Below the pieces are notes generated by a model that saw only the letters and a program-made list of their open reading frames with translations, was not told the origin of the DNA and ran no database searches. A stretch of DNA of 64,000 nucleotides, from assembly GCF_048820975.1 (NCBI RefSeq), contig NZ_JBMEUF010000003.1:186001-250000 (forward strand), written 5' to 3'. Made by a program: the position numbers and the translations under genes. Origin of the DNA: Glaciecola sp048820975 (GTDB lineage Bacteria; Pseudomonadota; Gammaproteobacteria; Enterobacterales; Alteromonadaceae). Positions within the stretch are counted from its first letter, which is position 1. Each line of letters begins with the position of its first letter. Shown here one piece after another: positions 44,356 through 53,153 of the stretch.

Positions 44356-46605
44356 ATGTTTACAAAAAAATTAGCCGCAATACTTTTTGCGGTATCTGTT
44401 ACTGCTATAGGCTTATCAAGCTCATTCATGAGTTTTGCAAATGAACATCCCAACTTAATATTAACGAAAGATGGCGTTGAAAAAATTCGCGCAAATTTGG
44501 GTAATGTCCCATTATTTGATGAAAGCTTAGCTGCCATCAAACAAGAAGTCGACGCAGAAATAGCGGCGGGTATATTCACGCCCATTCCTAAAGATTTCTC
44601 AGGTGGTTACACTCACGATCGGCACAAACTCAATTTTTTCGTGGCACAAAAAGCGGCCATGCTTTATCAAATACTAGAAGATGACAAGTATGCCAAGTAC
44701 GTACGCGATATGTTGTTTCAATATGAAGCAATGTATCAAGATTTGCCATTGCACCCACAAGAGCGTTCTTATGCTCGTGGTAAAATTTTCTGGCAATGCC
44801 TGAATGACAGTAACTGGTTAGTTTATATGGCCCAAGCCTACGATGCTATTTATTACTATTTAACAGAAAATGAGCGTGATGCACTAGAAGATAACCTATT
44901 TCGTCCTTTTGCAGACTTCATATCATTAGAAAATCCAAAATTTTATAACCGTGTTCACAACCACAGTACGTGGGGTATTGCTGCTGTGGGTATGATTGGA
45001 TTAGTAATGAATGACGAAGAGTTAATTCAACGAGCCCTTTATGGGATTGAAGATGATGGCTTGGAAATTGGTGGAAAAGACAATGACGGCGGTACTATTA
45101 AAGTTGAAGGCCAACGTAAAGGCTTTTACGCAAACTTAGAAGAACCGTTTTCACCTGATGGTTATTACACCGAAGGCCCTTACTATCAGCGCTATGCTAT
45201 GTATCCTTTCTTAATTCTAGCCCTTGCAATTGAGAATGCTAGACCTGAGCTTAAGGTGTTGCAACACAAAGATAACGTGTTGTTGAAGGGGGTGAATGCT
45301 TTGATGAATTTATCAGATGCTGACGGTGAGTTTTTCGCTATAAACGATGCACAAAAAGGCATGTCGTACCATAAAGAATCGTTAGTAACAGCGGTAAATG
45401 TGGCTTATCACTATGGCAACAAAAACCCTAAGTTGCTTAGCATTGTACAAAAGCAGGGCAAAGTTTTGTTGGACGAGTCAGGTTTGTCTGCGGCGATGGC
45501 TATTCGCGACGGCAAAGCGAAGCCATTTACCAAAAAGTCGATTAATTTAAGTGATGGCAAAGATGGAGATGAAGGCGGAATAGGTATTTTGCGATATGGA
45601 AACGAAGCCTTAACTTTAGTGTTTAAGTACGCAGCTCAGGGCTTGAGTCATGGCCATTACGATAAATTATCTTATTCTTTGCATGAGAAGGGCGATGAAG
45701 TACTTCAAGATTATGGTTTAGCCCGCTTTGTTAATATTGAGCAAAAAGGTGGCGGTAACTATCTGAAAGAAAATACAACATGGGCGAAAACCACCATTGC
45801 TCATAACACCTTGTCACAAGATCAAACAAAGCACTTTAATGGTAACTATGACATTGCGAGCCAGCATCATTCTGAGTTGTATTTCTTTGATGATAGTAAC
45901 GAAAATGTACAAGTGGTAAGTGCAACAGAAAGCAATGCGTATCCGGGTACTACCATGCATCGCACAATGGCTTTAATTAAAGATGAGCATTTTGAAAAAG
46001 CGTTTATGCTAGATATTATGAAAGTGAGCTCTGCCTCTGAGCACCAGTATGATTTTCCCTTTTACTTCTTAGGACAAGTGCTTGATATGAACTTTCAGTA
46101 TGAGTCACCGAAAAGCCTACATCCTTTAGGAGAAGCGAACGGTTACCAACATTTGTATGTTGAGGGTAAAGGTAAGCCTTCGAATAACAGCACTCAATTC
46201 TCATGGTTAAATAAAGGTAAGTACTACACTTTAAGTACCGTTACACAAAATTCAGATGAGTTATTATTTACCCGTATTGGTGCTAATGATCCTGAGTTTA
46301 ATTTACGACGTGAAGCGGCCATCATGATTCGCAGAAACGACGCCGATACTACCTTTGTGTCAGTGGTTGAGCCTCATGGGTCTTATAGCCCTGTTTCAGA
46401 ATTGTCGTCAAATCCGAAGAGTAATATTGCTACAGTGGAGCTTGTATTAGATACGCAGGCTTACACCGCAGTAAATATTACTGATTTAGCGGGCAATACG
46501 CAGCTGTTTATACTTGCTAATGATGACGCTAGTGGCGCAGCTAAGCACGAAGTAAAAATAAACGGGGAAAATTACTCGTTCACAGGCCCTTACTTTTACC
46601 AGTAA
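44356..46605 (+). CDS. PL17-family oligoalginate lyase
   Basis: Exolytic alginate lyase releasing unsaturated uronate from alginate oligomers. At 749 aa it has a signal peptide ending near SFA-NE (residue 28). An alpha-toroid domain carries ARGKIFWQCLNDSNWL, HNHSTWGIAAVGM (201-213) and FSPDGYYTEGPYYQRYAMYP (265-284). A beta-sandwich domain (heparinase II/III-like) contains GLSHGHYDKLSYSLHEKGDE and DYGLARFV. These blocks correspond to the conserved catalytic stretches of PL17 enzymes. No other alginate gene is in the window, so it is a solitary copy. AAGGA precedes the ATG. Confidence 0.88.
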   Translation: MFTKKLAAILFAVSVTAIGLSSSFMSFANEHPNLILTKDGVEKIRANLGNVPLFDESLAAIKQEVDAEIAAGIFTPIPKDFSGGYTHDRHKLNFFVAQKAAMLYQILEDDKYAKYVRDMLFQYEAMYQDLPLHPQERSYARGKIFWQCLNDSNWLVYMAQAYDAIYYYLTENERDALEDNLFRPFADFISLENPKFYNRVHNHSTWGIAAVGMIGLVMNDEELIQRALYGIEDDGLEIGGKDNDGGTIKVEGQRKGFYANLEEPFSPDGYYTEGPYYQRYAMYPFLILALAIENARPELKVLQHKDNVLLKGVNALMNLSDADGEFFAINDAQKGMSYHKESLVTAVNVAYHYGNKNPKLLSIVQKQGKVLLDESGLSAAMAIRDGKAKPFTKKSINLSDGKDGDEGGIGILRYGNEALTLVFKYAAQGLSHGHYDKLSYSLHEKGDEVLQDYGLARFVNIEQKGGGNYLKENTTWAKTTIAHNTLSQDQTKHFNGNYDIASQHHSELYFFDDSNENVQVVSATESNAYPGTTMHRTMALIKDEHFEKAFMLDIMKVSSASEHQYDFPFYFLGQVLDMNFQYESPKSLHPLGEANGYQHLYVEGKGKPSNNSTQFSWLNKGKYYTLSTVTQNSDELLFTRIGANDPEFNLRREAAIMIRRNDADTTFVSVVEPHGSYSPVSELSSNPKSNIATVELVLDTQAYTAVNITDLAGNTQLFILANDDASGAAKHEVKINGENYSFTGPYFYQ

Positions 46606-46613
46606 AGCTACTT

Positions 46614-46645
46614 GTATACCTTGCTAGATAACTAGCAAGGTATAC
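46614..46645. other. Perfect 14-bp palindromic hairpin after the alginate lyase gene
   Basis: GTATACCTTGCTAG and CTAGCAAGGTATAC are perfect arms with loop ATAA, 8 bp after the stop codon. No T run follows, so it is an mRNA 3' stabiliser or Rho-independent-like stop of low efficiency, or a small mobile repeat. Confidence 0.55.
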
Positions 46646-47040
46646 GCACCGGCTAGCTGCATTCTAAAGCTAGAAAGTGCATGTTCTAGTGATTGGTATA
46701 AAGATTTTCAAACCAGCAACAGTGAGCCTTAAGCTTAAATAGGCTGGTTGGTATTCAATAAACTTCATATCTATTTTCGCGAAAATCACTGATGCTTTGA
46801 TTGCTCATTTGGGGCAGTTTTCCGACGTCCACTTTTTCTATCATTTTGCAAAATTAATATGTATTTGATTGAAATACGAGCTGGTAGTCCACACATAATG
46901 GATCGGGAAAGATTTTCAATGAGACTCGCATACGCGTTCCCCGAATGCTTACAATAATGTTCGTTGTAAGAACTGGCAAGCCATCTGCGTTTAAAGCACT
47001 TAAGTGAATAGGCACAAACAAAACAAGGAAGTGGTCAAGA
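46646..47040. other. 395-bp intergenic stretch, no gene recognised
   Basis: Between the hairpin after the alginate lyase and the metallophosphoesterase start. Open frames on either strand are short and unconvincing. There is a small AT-rich zone and AAGGAAG at its end, the ribosome site of the next gene. Confidence 0.5.
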
Positions 47041-48333
47041 GTGAGAATAATAAAACTTGTTAGTATTTTTATAATTATATTTTCTATTTTAATTGGTATT
47101 TGGATTAGTCGGGCTACTGTAGAACTCACACAGGGCGGTGTGTATACAAATATTCTTCTCCCATTGGGCTCTCAAAGTATAAAAATCAACGCATTACGTG
47201 CAGTGCATGCCGAATCACCTAGCTTACAATCTATGCAAGGCCCTGTAGTGACATATGAAAATGACAAAATGAAGCTCCACTGGCACTGCCTCAATGAGAC
47301 TTTTCTCAAATTCTATGATATCGACACCACCTCTGTTTCGTTCGACTGCTTAAAGCGAACGCATCATTTTTCGATATACCCAACACCACAATATAGCGAA
47401 GCTAATTACGAACAAGCTACCGGTGAAATAGCTGTTATAGGTGACCTAGAGGGAAATATAGCGTTTTTTAAAGATTGGGCACAAGCTAACGGAATTATCG
47501 ATACCGAGGATAACTGGACTTTTTCTGACAATCACCTGGTAATTATCGGTGATATTGTTGACCGAGGCAGATATGTACATGATCTGTTGTGGTACATATA
47601 TGAACTAGAGCAAAAGGCAAAAGCGAAAGGTGGTCATGTTCATGTTGTTATTGGCAACCATGAACAATATATTTTAACCGGAGTATTAAGCAGAGTAGAA
47701 GCAGAGCATTTGTATGCCACTGAGTTACTCATGCCATACACCCAAGCTTTTGCTCGGCAGAGTGTTATTGGAGCGTGGTTACGAAGCAAACCAATAATAA
47801 TTAAGTTGGGAGATACCTTGTTTGTACATGGAGGTATTGCTAAGCATGTAGTAGCCGATGAATGGAACATCGACATGATAAATGAAGCGCATTGGAAATC
47901 GCTCTCAACAGATATTCCCTCAACCGAGCATAAACAAGTTCTTTATCAGAGCGACAGCTTAACTCGCTATCGAGGCTTTGCTGACGCTAATAATCATAAG
48001 TCGAAAGAATATGAGTCTGCCATAGCAGACACGCTAGAGCATTTTAACGTAAAGCAGATTGTCGTAGGTCATACGTTTGTGCCAGAAATAAAGGGTGTCT
48101 TCGATAACAGGGTTTGGCTCACGGAAGTTGATGATGCAAAACTTCAAAGCTTAATAATAAAAAATAACATTCCATATATAGTGACAACGCCATCACTGAA
48201 AGAAAATTATATTGATAAAGGCAAGCAACTTAGAAAGTTCAACTTATTCAATTACGATGATTGGTATGCACTATTTGGGGGTGGTGACTTTGTTAAAACA
48301 CAATCCGAGGTATACGAAAAATACTTTGAATAA
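47041..48333 (+). CDS. Membrane-anchored metallophosphoesterase (PPP-like)
   Basis: At 430 aa it has one N-terminal helix (about residues 4-24) then a probably periplasmic body. The calcineurin-type motifs are complete: GDLEGN (GDxxG variant), GDIVDRG, IGNHE, a His in FVHGG and VVGHT near residue 340. Such proteins resemble Shewanella-like phosphatases; the substrate is unknown. The start is GTG at 47041 with AAGGAAG upstream. It is isolated in accessory DNA and ends just before the ssrA remnant on the other strand. Confidence 0.82.
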   Translation: MRIIKLVSIFIIIFSILIGIWISRATVELTQGGVYTNILLPLGSQSIKINALRAVHAESPSLQSMQGPVVTYENDKMKLHWHCLNETFLKFYDIDTTSVSFDCLKRTHHFSIYPTPQYSEANYEQATGEIAVIGDLEGNIAFFKDWAQANGIIDTEDNWTFSDNHLVIIGDIVDRGRYVHDLLWYIYELEQKAKAKGGHVHVVIGNHEQYILTGVLSRVEAEHLYATELLMPYTQAFARQSVIGAWLRSKPIIIKLGDTLFVHGGIAKHVVADEWNIDMINEAHWKSLSTDIPSTEHKQVLYQSDSLTRYRGFADANNHKSKEYESAIADTLEHFNVKQIVVGHTFVPEIKGVFDNRVWLTEVDDAKLQSLIIKNNIPYIVTTPSLKENYIDKGKQLRKFNLFNYDDWYALFGGGDFVKTQSEVYEKYFE

Positions 48334-48479
48334 ATAATCATTATAATCTGTCTGCGATAACAGAAATGATGCATATTCTTTATATCGAAACCTGTTCAGC
48401 ACTTGCCCTGAAAAAGTTAACATTGCGCAGCCTTTTTCTTATTCGCACGTCGAGGTCATTTGGTATCGAAACTTAAGGA

Positions 48480-48692
48480 GTCTCGCCAATATTCCGTTTG
48501 ATTTTTGATTTTATGTTATTCCCCGTCTTACGGACGGAAGCTGGCGCATAAGAGCTCTCAGCAGGTTATTAAGCTGCTAGTGCATAGTTTTCCACGGTTG
48601 CGACTATTTTTTATAGCTTTTAACGAGGCAAACCGAGCCTCGACGTGCACCGCCGAAATCATCAATCCTGTCGAATCCTGAATCAGCCGCGA
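48480..48692 (-). pseudogene. ssrA: tmRNA (ssrA) remnant: 5' domain, tag frame and PK2
   Basis: Read on the minus strand from 48692, the sequence follows the bacterial tmRNA 5' half closely: GGCTGATTCAGGATTCGAC, the GGTGCACGTCGAGG region of pseudoknot 1, AAAAAATAGTCGCAA, then the tag frame starting at GCA 48601. It reads ATVENYALAA followed by two TAA stops (usual tag ANDENYALAA). PK2 follows with CCGTC/GACGG. After about 48480 homology fades: no tRNA-like T arm, no CCA and no pairing partner for the 5' end are seen. No strong promoter precedes it. I take it as a decayed or partial copy, with the working ssrA elsewhere. Confidence 0.8.
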
Positions 48693-48932
48693 AAGCCGGT
48701 TCACGGTATTGACTAGCCTTAGGCTACTCTTATGGTTATCAAAGCCATGAAAAAAATATGGGACCAACGAGCAATGCCGTATTCACGTATTAACAGCCAA
48801 ACGTTTTTTATGTAATAGCTAAAGTTGTTTTGTCACTCATTTGTTTACCTATTATATATTTGGCTTCTATCCGTTTACTTTTCAATTAGGCGCGATAGAA
48901 TCCTAGCTATTATCATCAATGTAGTATGTCAC

Positions 48933-50090
48933 ATGGATTTGTCTTATAAATCAAAACGTCGTTTGGTCGGCCTAAAGCTGTATACTTCGGGTCTCAAACA
49001 AGACGCCAAGACGCTTACTCAATCAATCCCGCTTGCATCTCAACTTGATATCATAAAAAAACGGACACTTGCGTTTTGGCTGAGCTTAACCACTCCTCAA
49101 CGTATATACCTTTCTGCGACGTTAGTATTTATGATGTTTCTTTCTTTGGATATCGAAATAAGCCTTTCGGTACTTGCGCTGTTCTGTGGCGTTGTCACGA
49201 TTGGTTTAGCAATCGAATTTTGGCCTAAATTTCTTAAAATGTGGGACAGTATACTGGGCAAAACATTGGTCTTAGTGTTTTATGCCATATTGGCTAACTT
49301 TTCACTCGCGAGCGCCGCCGGGCTTGTAAATGAAGTGTCAGGTGTCAGTGCAGCTCAACTTAGCTATACGCACAATATGGCGTTAATTCTTCATGTTCCC
49401 ACTTGGTTTTTGGTAACGACTACGTTTTCACTCGTTTTAATACAGCTTTTGGTTCCATTCTACTTGGTTTTGCTTCTGCTACTTAAGCCGTTTGGTATTC
49501 ATGGCTTATGGCACTCTCCCGAATACAAATACATTTTTAGTACCGCATTAATCAGGTACGTATGGATTTTTTTCATCGCTACATTTATTGTCGTAGGTGG
49601 GGCGAATTCCGGTATATTGAATGAAGAAACGCCAGTTTTTGGCGCAGTTGTACAAGGGTATGTACATGCTGACTCAAACATGCTCAGTGATGCGGTAGAA
49701 GATGAAAGTGCGCCTACATCAACAAAGCCTAACGGCAATGAGCTTGACGCCACAGTCAATGATAAAAATGATGTTGATGAATCCGGCGATATTGAAGTAG
49801 CAATTAGTGAAGAAAACGATAATAGAATAACGGTATCCCTACAACACACTCACAGCGCGATAAATATCAAAGAGAAAAGCGCTAAAATGAAACTTGCGCT
49901 CCATACATTAATCGCACATTTCATATATCATTATGAAGCTGACATTTACTCTCGATGTGAGCACCCAGAAAACACACGTATAGTCGAACTCAATGACTAT
50001 GAAATATTAGTGGTTAGTGTGGATGAAAACAGGGAAATTGGATTTAGCTTTGACGTCATCGCCTGTCGTAGCCCCGGAATTGGATCCTAA
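48933..50090 (+). CDS. Unknown multi-pass membrane protein
   Basis: Not recognised. From the ATG at 48933 it has 385 aa. A basic cytoplasmic-type start of about 50 residues precedes five or so hydrophobic segments (about 57-72, 77-96, 110-128, 155-184 and 204-222). A highly acidic Asp/Asn/Glu linker (about 240-300) and a C-terminal soluble part with a Cys pair (SRCEHPE and VIACRSPG) follow. The longer frame from 48825 starts at a TTG and reads through unlikely codons, so the later ATG is preferred; neither has a good ribosome site. It sits between the ssrA remnant and a long palindrome, in DNA that looks acquired. Confidence 0.6.
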   Translation: MDLSYKSKRRLVGLKLYTSGLKQDAKTLTQSIPLASQLDIIKKRTLAFWLSLTTPQRIYLSATLVFMMFLSLDIEISLSVLALFCGVVTIGLAIEFWPKFLKMWDSILGKTLVLVFYAILANFSLASAAGLVNEVSGVSAAQLSYTHNMALILHVPTWFLVTTTFSLVLIQLLVPFYLVLLLLLKPFGIHGLWHSPEYKYIFSTALIRYVWIFFIATFIVVGGANSGILNEETPVFGAVVQGYVHADSNMLSDAVEDESAPTSTKPNGNELDATVNDKNDVDESGDIEVAISEENDNRITVSLQHTHSAINIKEKSAKMKLALHTLIAHFIYHYEADIYSRCEHPENTRIVELNDYEILVVSVDENREIGFSFDVIACRSPGIGS

Positions 50091-50138
50091 AAAAGGGGTC
50101 AGAGTTAATTAAGAGAAATTAACTCTGACCCCTTTTTT
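50089..50138. repeat. 22-bp perfect palindrome with A/T-tracts (REP-like or terminator)
   Basis: The arms 50089-50110 and 50117-50138 are perfectly complementary. The core is GGGGTCAGAGTTAATT, flanked by A and T tracts, with a 6-base loop AAGAGA. It starts inside the stop codon of the unknown membrane protein. GGGGTCAGAG-type palindromes are, as I recall, dispersed repeats in many gammaproteobacteria, possibly mobilised by RAYT transposases. It could also stop transcription from both sides. Confidence 0.75.
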
Positions 50139-50342
50139 GCATTATCCAGGCAATTTTCTTTTCGACTCAAAGTGGGTACTTAGTTCGAGAATTTAAATGT
50201 GCACTACGTGGTGCAATGCAGATAATTATTGCGTGTTACGCAAAAGTCTTTCTTATTTTGATGTGTTTATCCTTCTTCGTATTACCGCCATTATACCGCC
50301 AATGGTATCTACTGAACTCAAAGTTACATACAGGATTAAACA

Positions 50343-51467
50343 ATGAAAGACCTATTTTCACCACTTACTATTGGCGCTACCACACTGCCTAATCGCATTA
50401 TTATGTCACCTTTAACACGCTCGCGTGCTAGTCAACCTGGTAATGTTCCCAACGCACTTAATGCCGAATATTATGCTCAGCGCGCCAGTGCCGGCTTAAT
50501 TATTAGTGAAGCAACTCAAATTAGCCAACAAGGGCAAGGCTATGCTTGGACACCCGGGATTCATTCAGATGAGCAAATTGAGGGTTGGAAGGCTGTGTCT
50601 AGTGCCGTCCACGACAAAGGCGGTCGTATATTTATGCAGCTATGGCACGTTGGAAGAGTATCTCATTATTGTTTTCAGCCAAATGGAGATACGCCTGTTG
50701 CACCGTCAAGCATGCCGGTTGAGGGGCAAGCGTTTATCTTAGATGAAAATGGTGAAGGCGGCTGGGCCGACATTCCTACACCACGAGCGCTCACAGTTTC
50801 AGAGATACAAGATATTGTGGCTGATTACGCAAAAGCTGCTGCTAATGCGATTAAAGCGGGTATGGATGGTGTCGAAATTCATGCAGGTAACGGGTATTTA
50901 ATTGATAGCTTTATCAATTCTAATAGTAATGTACGTGACGACGAATACGGGGGAAATTTTGAAAAAAGAAGCCGTTTTTTACTCGAAATTGTCAAAGCGG
51001 TGTGTGATGAAATTGGCTCAGAAAAAGTAGGTGTTCGATTAACACCAGAAGGCCGCTTTATGGGAATGGGAGACGACACACCTAAAGATACATTTGGTTA
51101 TATCGCTAAAGAGCTGAATGCATTTAATATTGCATACTTGCACGTTGTTGAGCCAAGAATGATTAACTTCGATAGAGATGAAGCATTCGATTACGGCGAT
51201 ATAGATGTAATTAAACTCATGCGTAATAATTTTAATGGTGTACTAATTGCTGCAGGCGGCTATGAAAAGTCATCGGGCGAGGAGGCCATTGATAATGATC
51301 GCGCCGATGCCATTGCATTTGGTCGTAAGTTTATTGCTAATCCTGATTTACCATATCGCTTTAGTATTGATGCCGACTTGAACGAACCTGATTACGATGC
51401 GTTTTATGGCGGGACTGAAAAAGGTTACACAGATTACCCTAGCTTGAATAATGCTGCGGCGGAGTAA
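50343..51467 (+). CDS. nemA: Old Yellow Enzyme-family alkene reductase
   Basis: FMN and NAD(P)H-dependent ene-reductase reducing activated alkenes or nitro compounds. It has 374 aa. The TIM barrel begins LFSPLTIGATTLPNRIIMSPLTRSRA with the flavin contacts PLTR. GRIFMQLWHVGRVS and the substrate His/Asn pair (IHAGNGYLIDSF; usually HGAN) follow. RxTPEGRF and AFGRKFIANPDLP bind phosphate. The order Ala-Gly inside the His/Asn motif is swapped, but the spacing is kept. A small transporter follows 5 bp later. Confidence 0.92.
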   Translation: MKDLFSPLTIGATTLPNRIIMSPLTRSRASQPGNVPNALNAEYYAQRASAGLIISEATQISQQGQGYAWTPGIHSDEQIEGWKAVSSAVHDKGGRIFMQLWHVGRVSHYCFQPNGDTPVAPSSMPVEGQAFILDENGEGGWADIPTPRALTVSEIQDIVADYAKAAANAIKAGMDGVEIHAGNGYLIDSFINSNSNVRDDEYGGNFEKRSRFLLEIVKAVCDEIGSEKVGVRLTPEGRFMGMGDDTPKDTFGYIAKELNAFNIAYLHVVEPRMINFDRDEAFDYGDIDVIKLMRNNFNGVLIAAGGYEKSSGEEAIDNDRADAIAFGRKFIANPDLPYRFSIDADLNEPDYDAFYGGTEKGYTDYPSLNNAAAE

Positions 51468-51472
51468 CTGAG

Positions 51473-51922
51473 ATGACATTTTCGCCCGTAGTCGTTGCGT
51501 TTGTTATGACCTTTTTGGCAGGCTCAGCACTTACTGTGCAAGTAGCGACTAACGGTGTGTTATCAAAAGCATCAACCGGCCCGCTTTGGGCCGCGTTTTT
51601 CTCATTTTTGATTGGCACTCTTGCGCTTCTAATCTTACTGCTTATTTTACGTGAGCCACCACCCTCTATGTCATCGCTTCTTAAACTACCCAAATGGTAC
51701 TTTTTCGGAGGCGTGCTTGGGGTGTTTTATGTGACGGTTGTGGTGATGTCTATTGGTGTTATTGGTAGTGTGTCATTAGTGACCACGGTAATTGTCGCCC
51801 AACTGATCACGGCAACTGTGTTAGAACATTTTGGTGTGTTGGGGATCCCCAAAAACCCAGTTCAGCTAAAGACATTAATTGGCTTTGCCTTAATGTTGGC
51901 AGGGTTCTCTCTTATTAAATAG
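51473..51922 (+). CDS. Small DMT-family transporter (DUF606/YdcZ-like)
   Basis: Four-helix membrane protein of 149 aa. The helix pattern and the segments ATNGVLSKASTGPLWAAFFSFLIGT and KLPKWYFFGGVLGVFYV are typical of YdcZ proteins, half-size members of the drug/metabolite transporter superfamily that work as dimers. It begins 5 bp after the ene-reductase gene, so the two are an operon. The substrate is unknown; export of a compound related to the reductase is a guess. The LysR gene follows in the same direction. Confidence 0.8.
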   Translation: MTFSPVVVAFVMTFLAGSALTVQVATNGVLSKASTGPLWAAFFSFLIGTLALLILLLILREPPPSMSSLLKLPKWYFFGGVLGVFYVTVVVMSIGVIGSVSLVTTVIVAQLITATVLEHFGVLGIPKNPVQLKTLIGFALMLAGFSLIK

Positions 51923-52098
51923 CGTGGTAAATCCACGCTTTACAACTTCATACCTTGTCAAAATCTATTCCGTATATATTCACCTCGTCTTTTAAAATGT
52001 GTGAATTCAATACTCTATCAAACATGAATTACATGATAACCTGTCGGTAATGATCAATATCTTTGCATCTTAAGCAAAAATTATTTGGGTAATAATGC

Positions 52099-53022
52099 AT
52101 GATATCAATAGAGTTGCTGCATGTTTATATGAGTGTGGTCGATACAAAAAGCTTTACGTTAACCGCCAACCGCTTGGGGGTAATGCCAAGTAGCGTATCG
52201 CGACAAATGAATATGCTCGAGCAACATTTAGATACCAAGCTGTTTAATAGAACGACACGAAAAATTCAACTCACCGAGGCAGGGCACACGCTTGCTGCCA
52301 GACTACCCGAAATTTTAAAGTCGTTGGACGACACGTTTGGGTTCATTGGTGACTTGTCGAGTAAACCTAAAGGGCTACTCCGCATTACCGCTCCAGTTGT
52401 TTTTAGTGAATTGTATTTGCACGATATGTTGATGGCTTTTCGTAAAAAATATCCAGAAGTTACATTGGACATACATTTAAGTGAAGGAGTTGTAGACATT
52501 GTTGAGGAGGGCTTTGATGTTGCTGTGCGCATAGGCAAGCTTGCAGACAGTAATTTAAGAGCGGTCAAAATAGCAAATAACCAACGTGATCTTGTTATTG
52601 CTCCGGTGCTTGAAGCGAATCTGCCCCCCATCGCTACACCAGAAGATATCACCGACTTACCTTGTCTGACATTTCGCTATAAAAGTGGGCGTGAAATATG
52701 GCAGTTTAAATCTCAGGGACACAATCAAAAAGTAGCCGTAAAAGGCCCACTTCGCGCAAACAATTCAATGTTACTTGTTAAGGCTGCGATTGATGGCGAA
52801 GGTCTTGCATTGTGCCCAAGGTGGCTCACTGAGCCATATTTAAAAAATAAGTCGCTCAACACTGTACTAGAGCACTACGATATTACCGCCAGCGATTTTG
52901 ATTCCGCTATTTACTTGGTTTACCCGGACTCAAATTTAGTGACAGGAAAAGTCAGAGCGTTTATTGATTTTACCAAAGAGTATTTTTCACAATTCGCTTG
53001 GGCTGAGATGCACAAACGCTAG
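52099..53022 (+). CDS. LysR-family transcription regulator
   Basis: It has 307 aa. The N-terminal winged HTH is MISIELLHVYMSVVDTKSFT, then TANRLGVMPSSVSRQMNMLE, with the linker helix and a periplasmic-binding-like effector domain from about residue 90. It belongs to the subgroup with RTTRKIQLTEAG. It lies downstream of the ene-reductase/transporter operon in the same direction, 176 bp away; control of that operon is possible but LysR genes are usually divergent from their targets. The ATG at 52099 fits HTH length. Confidence 0.9.
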   Translation: MISIELLHVYMSVVDTKSFTLTANRLGVMPSSVSRQMNMLEQHLDTKLFNRTTRKIQLTEAGHTLAARLPEILKSLDDTFGFIGDLSSKPKGLLRITAPVVFSELYLHDMLMAFRKKYPEVTLDIHLSEGVVDIVEEGFDVAVRIGKLADSNLRAVKIANNQRDLVIAPVLEANLPPIATPEDITDLPCLTFRYKSGREIWQFKSQGHNQKVAVKGPLRANNSMLLVKAAIDGEGLALCPRWLTEPYLKNKSLNTVLEHYDITASDFDSAIYLVYPDSNLVTGKVRAFIDFTKEYFSQFAWAEMHKR

Positions 53023-53153
53023 AGGTCGTTGCATCTAGCACCTTGTGTACTCCTGCAGACACTGAATGATAATTATCAACAATCTACCGTCATTCCTCGC
53101 GCATGAATAATGCGACATTGATAAATGAACCAATGCCGCTTACGCTAAATGTA

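Noticed and set aside
46854..47129. 91-codon frame on the minus strand
   Set aside because: Overlaps the start of the metallophosphoesterase gene and its ribosome site; no recognisable family.
48360..48480. Full-length functional tmRNA
   Set aside because: No T arm, CCA end or partner for the 5' acceptor strand could be found, so only a remnant is called.
48558..48767. 69-codon frame on the minus strand
   Set aside because: It lies over the ssrA-like sequence; the apparent peptide is a translation of structured RNA sequence, not a protein.
48825..48932. N-terminal extension of the unknown membrane protein
   Set aside because: It starts at TTG without a ribosome site, and the codons read like intergenic DNA.
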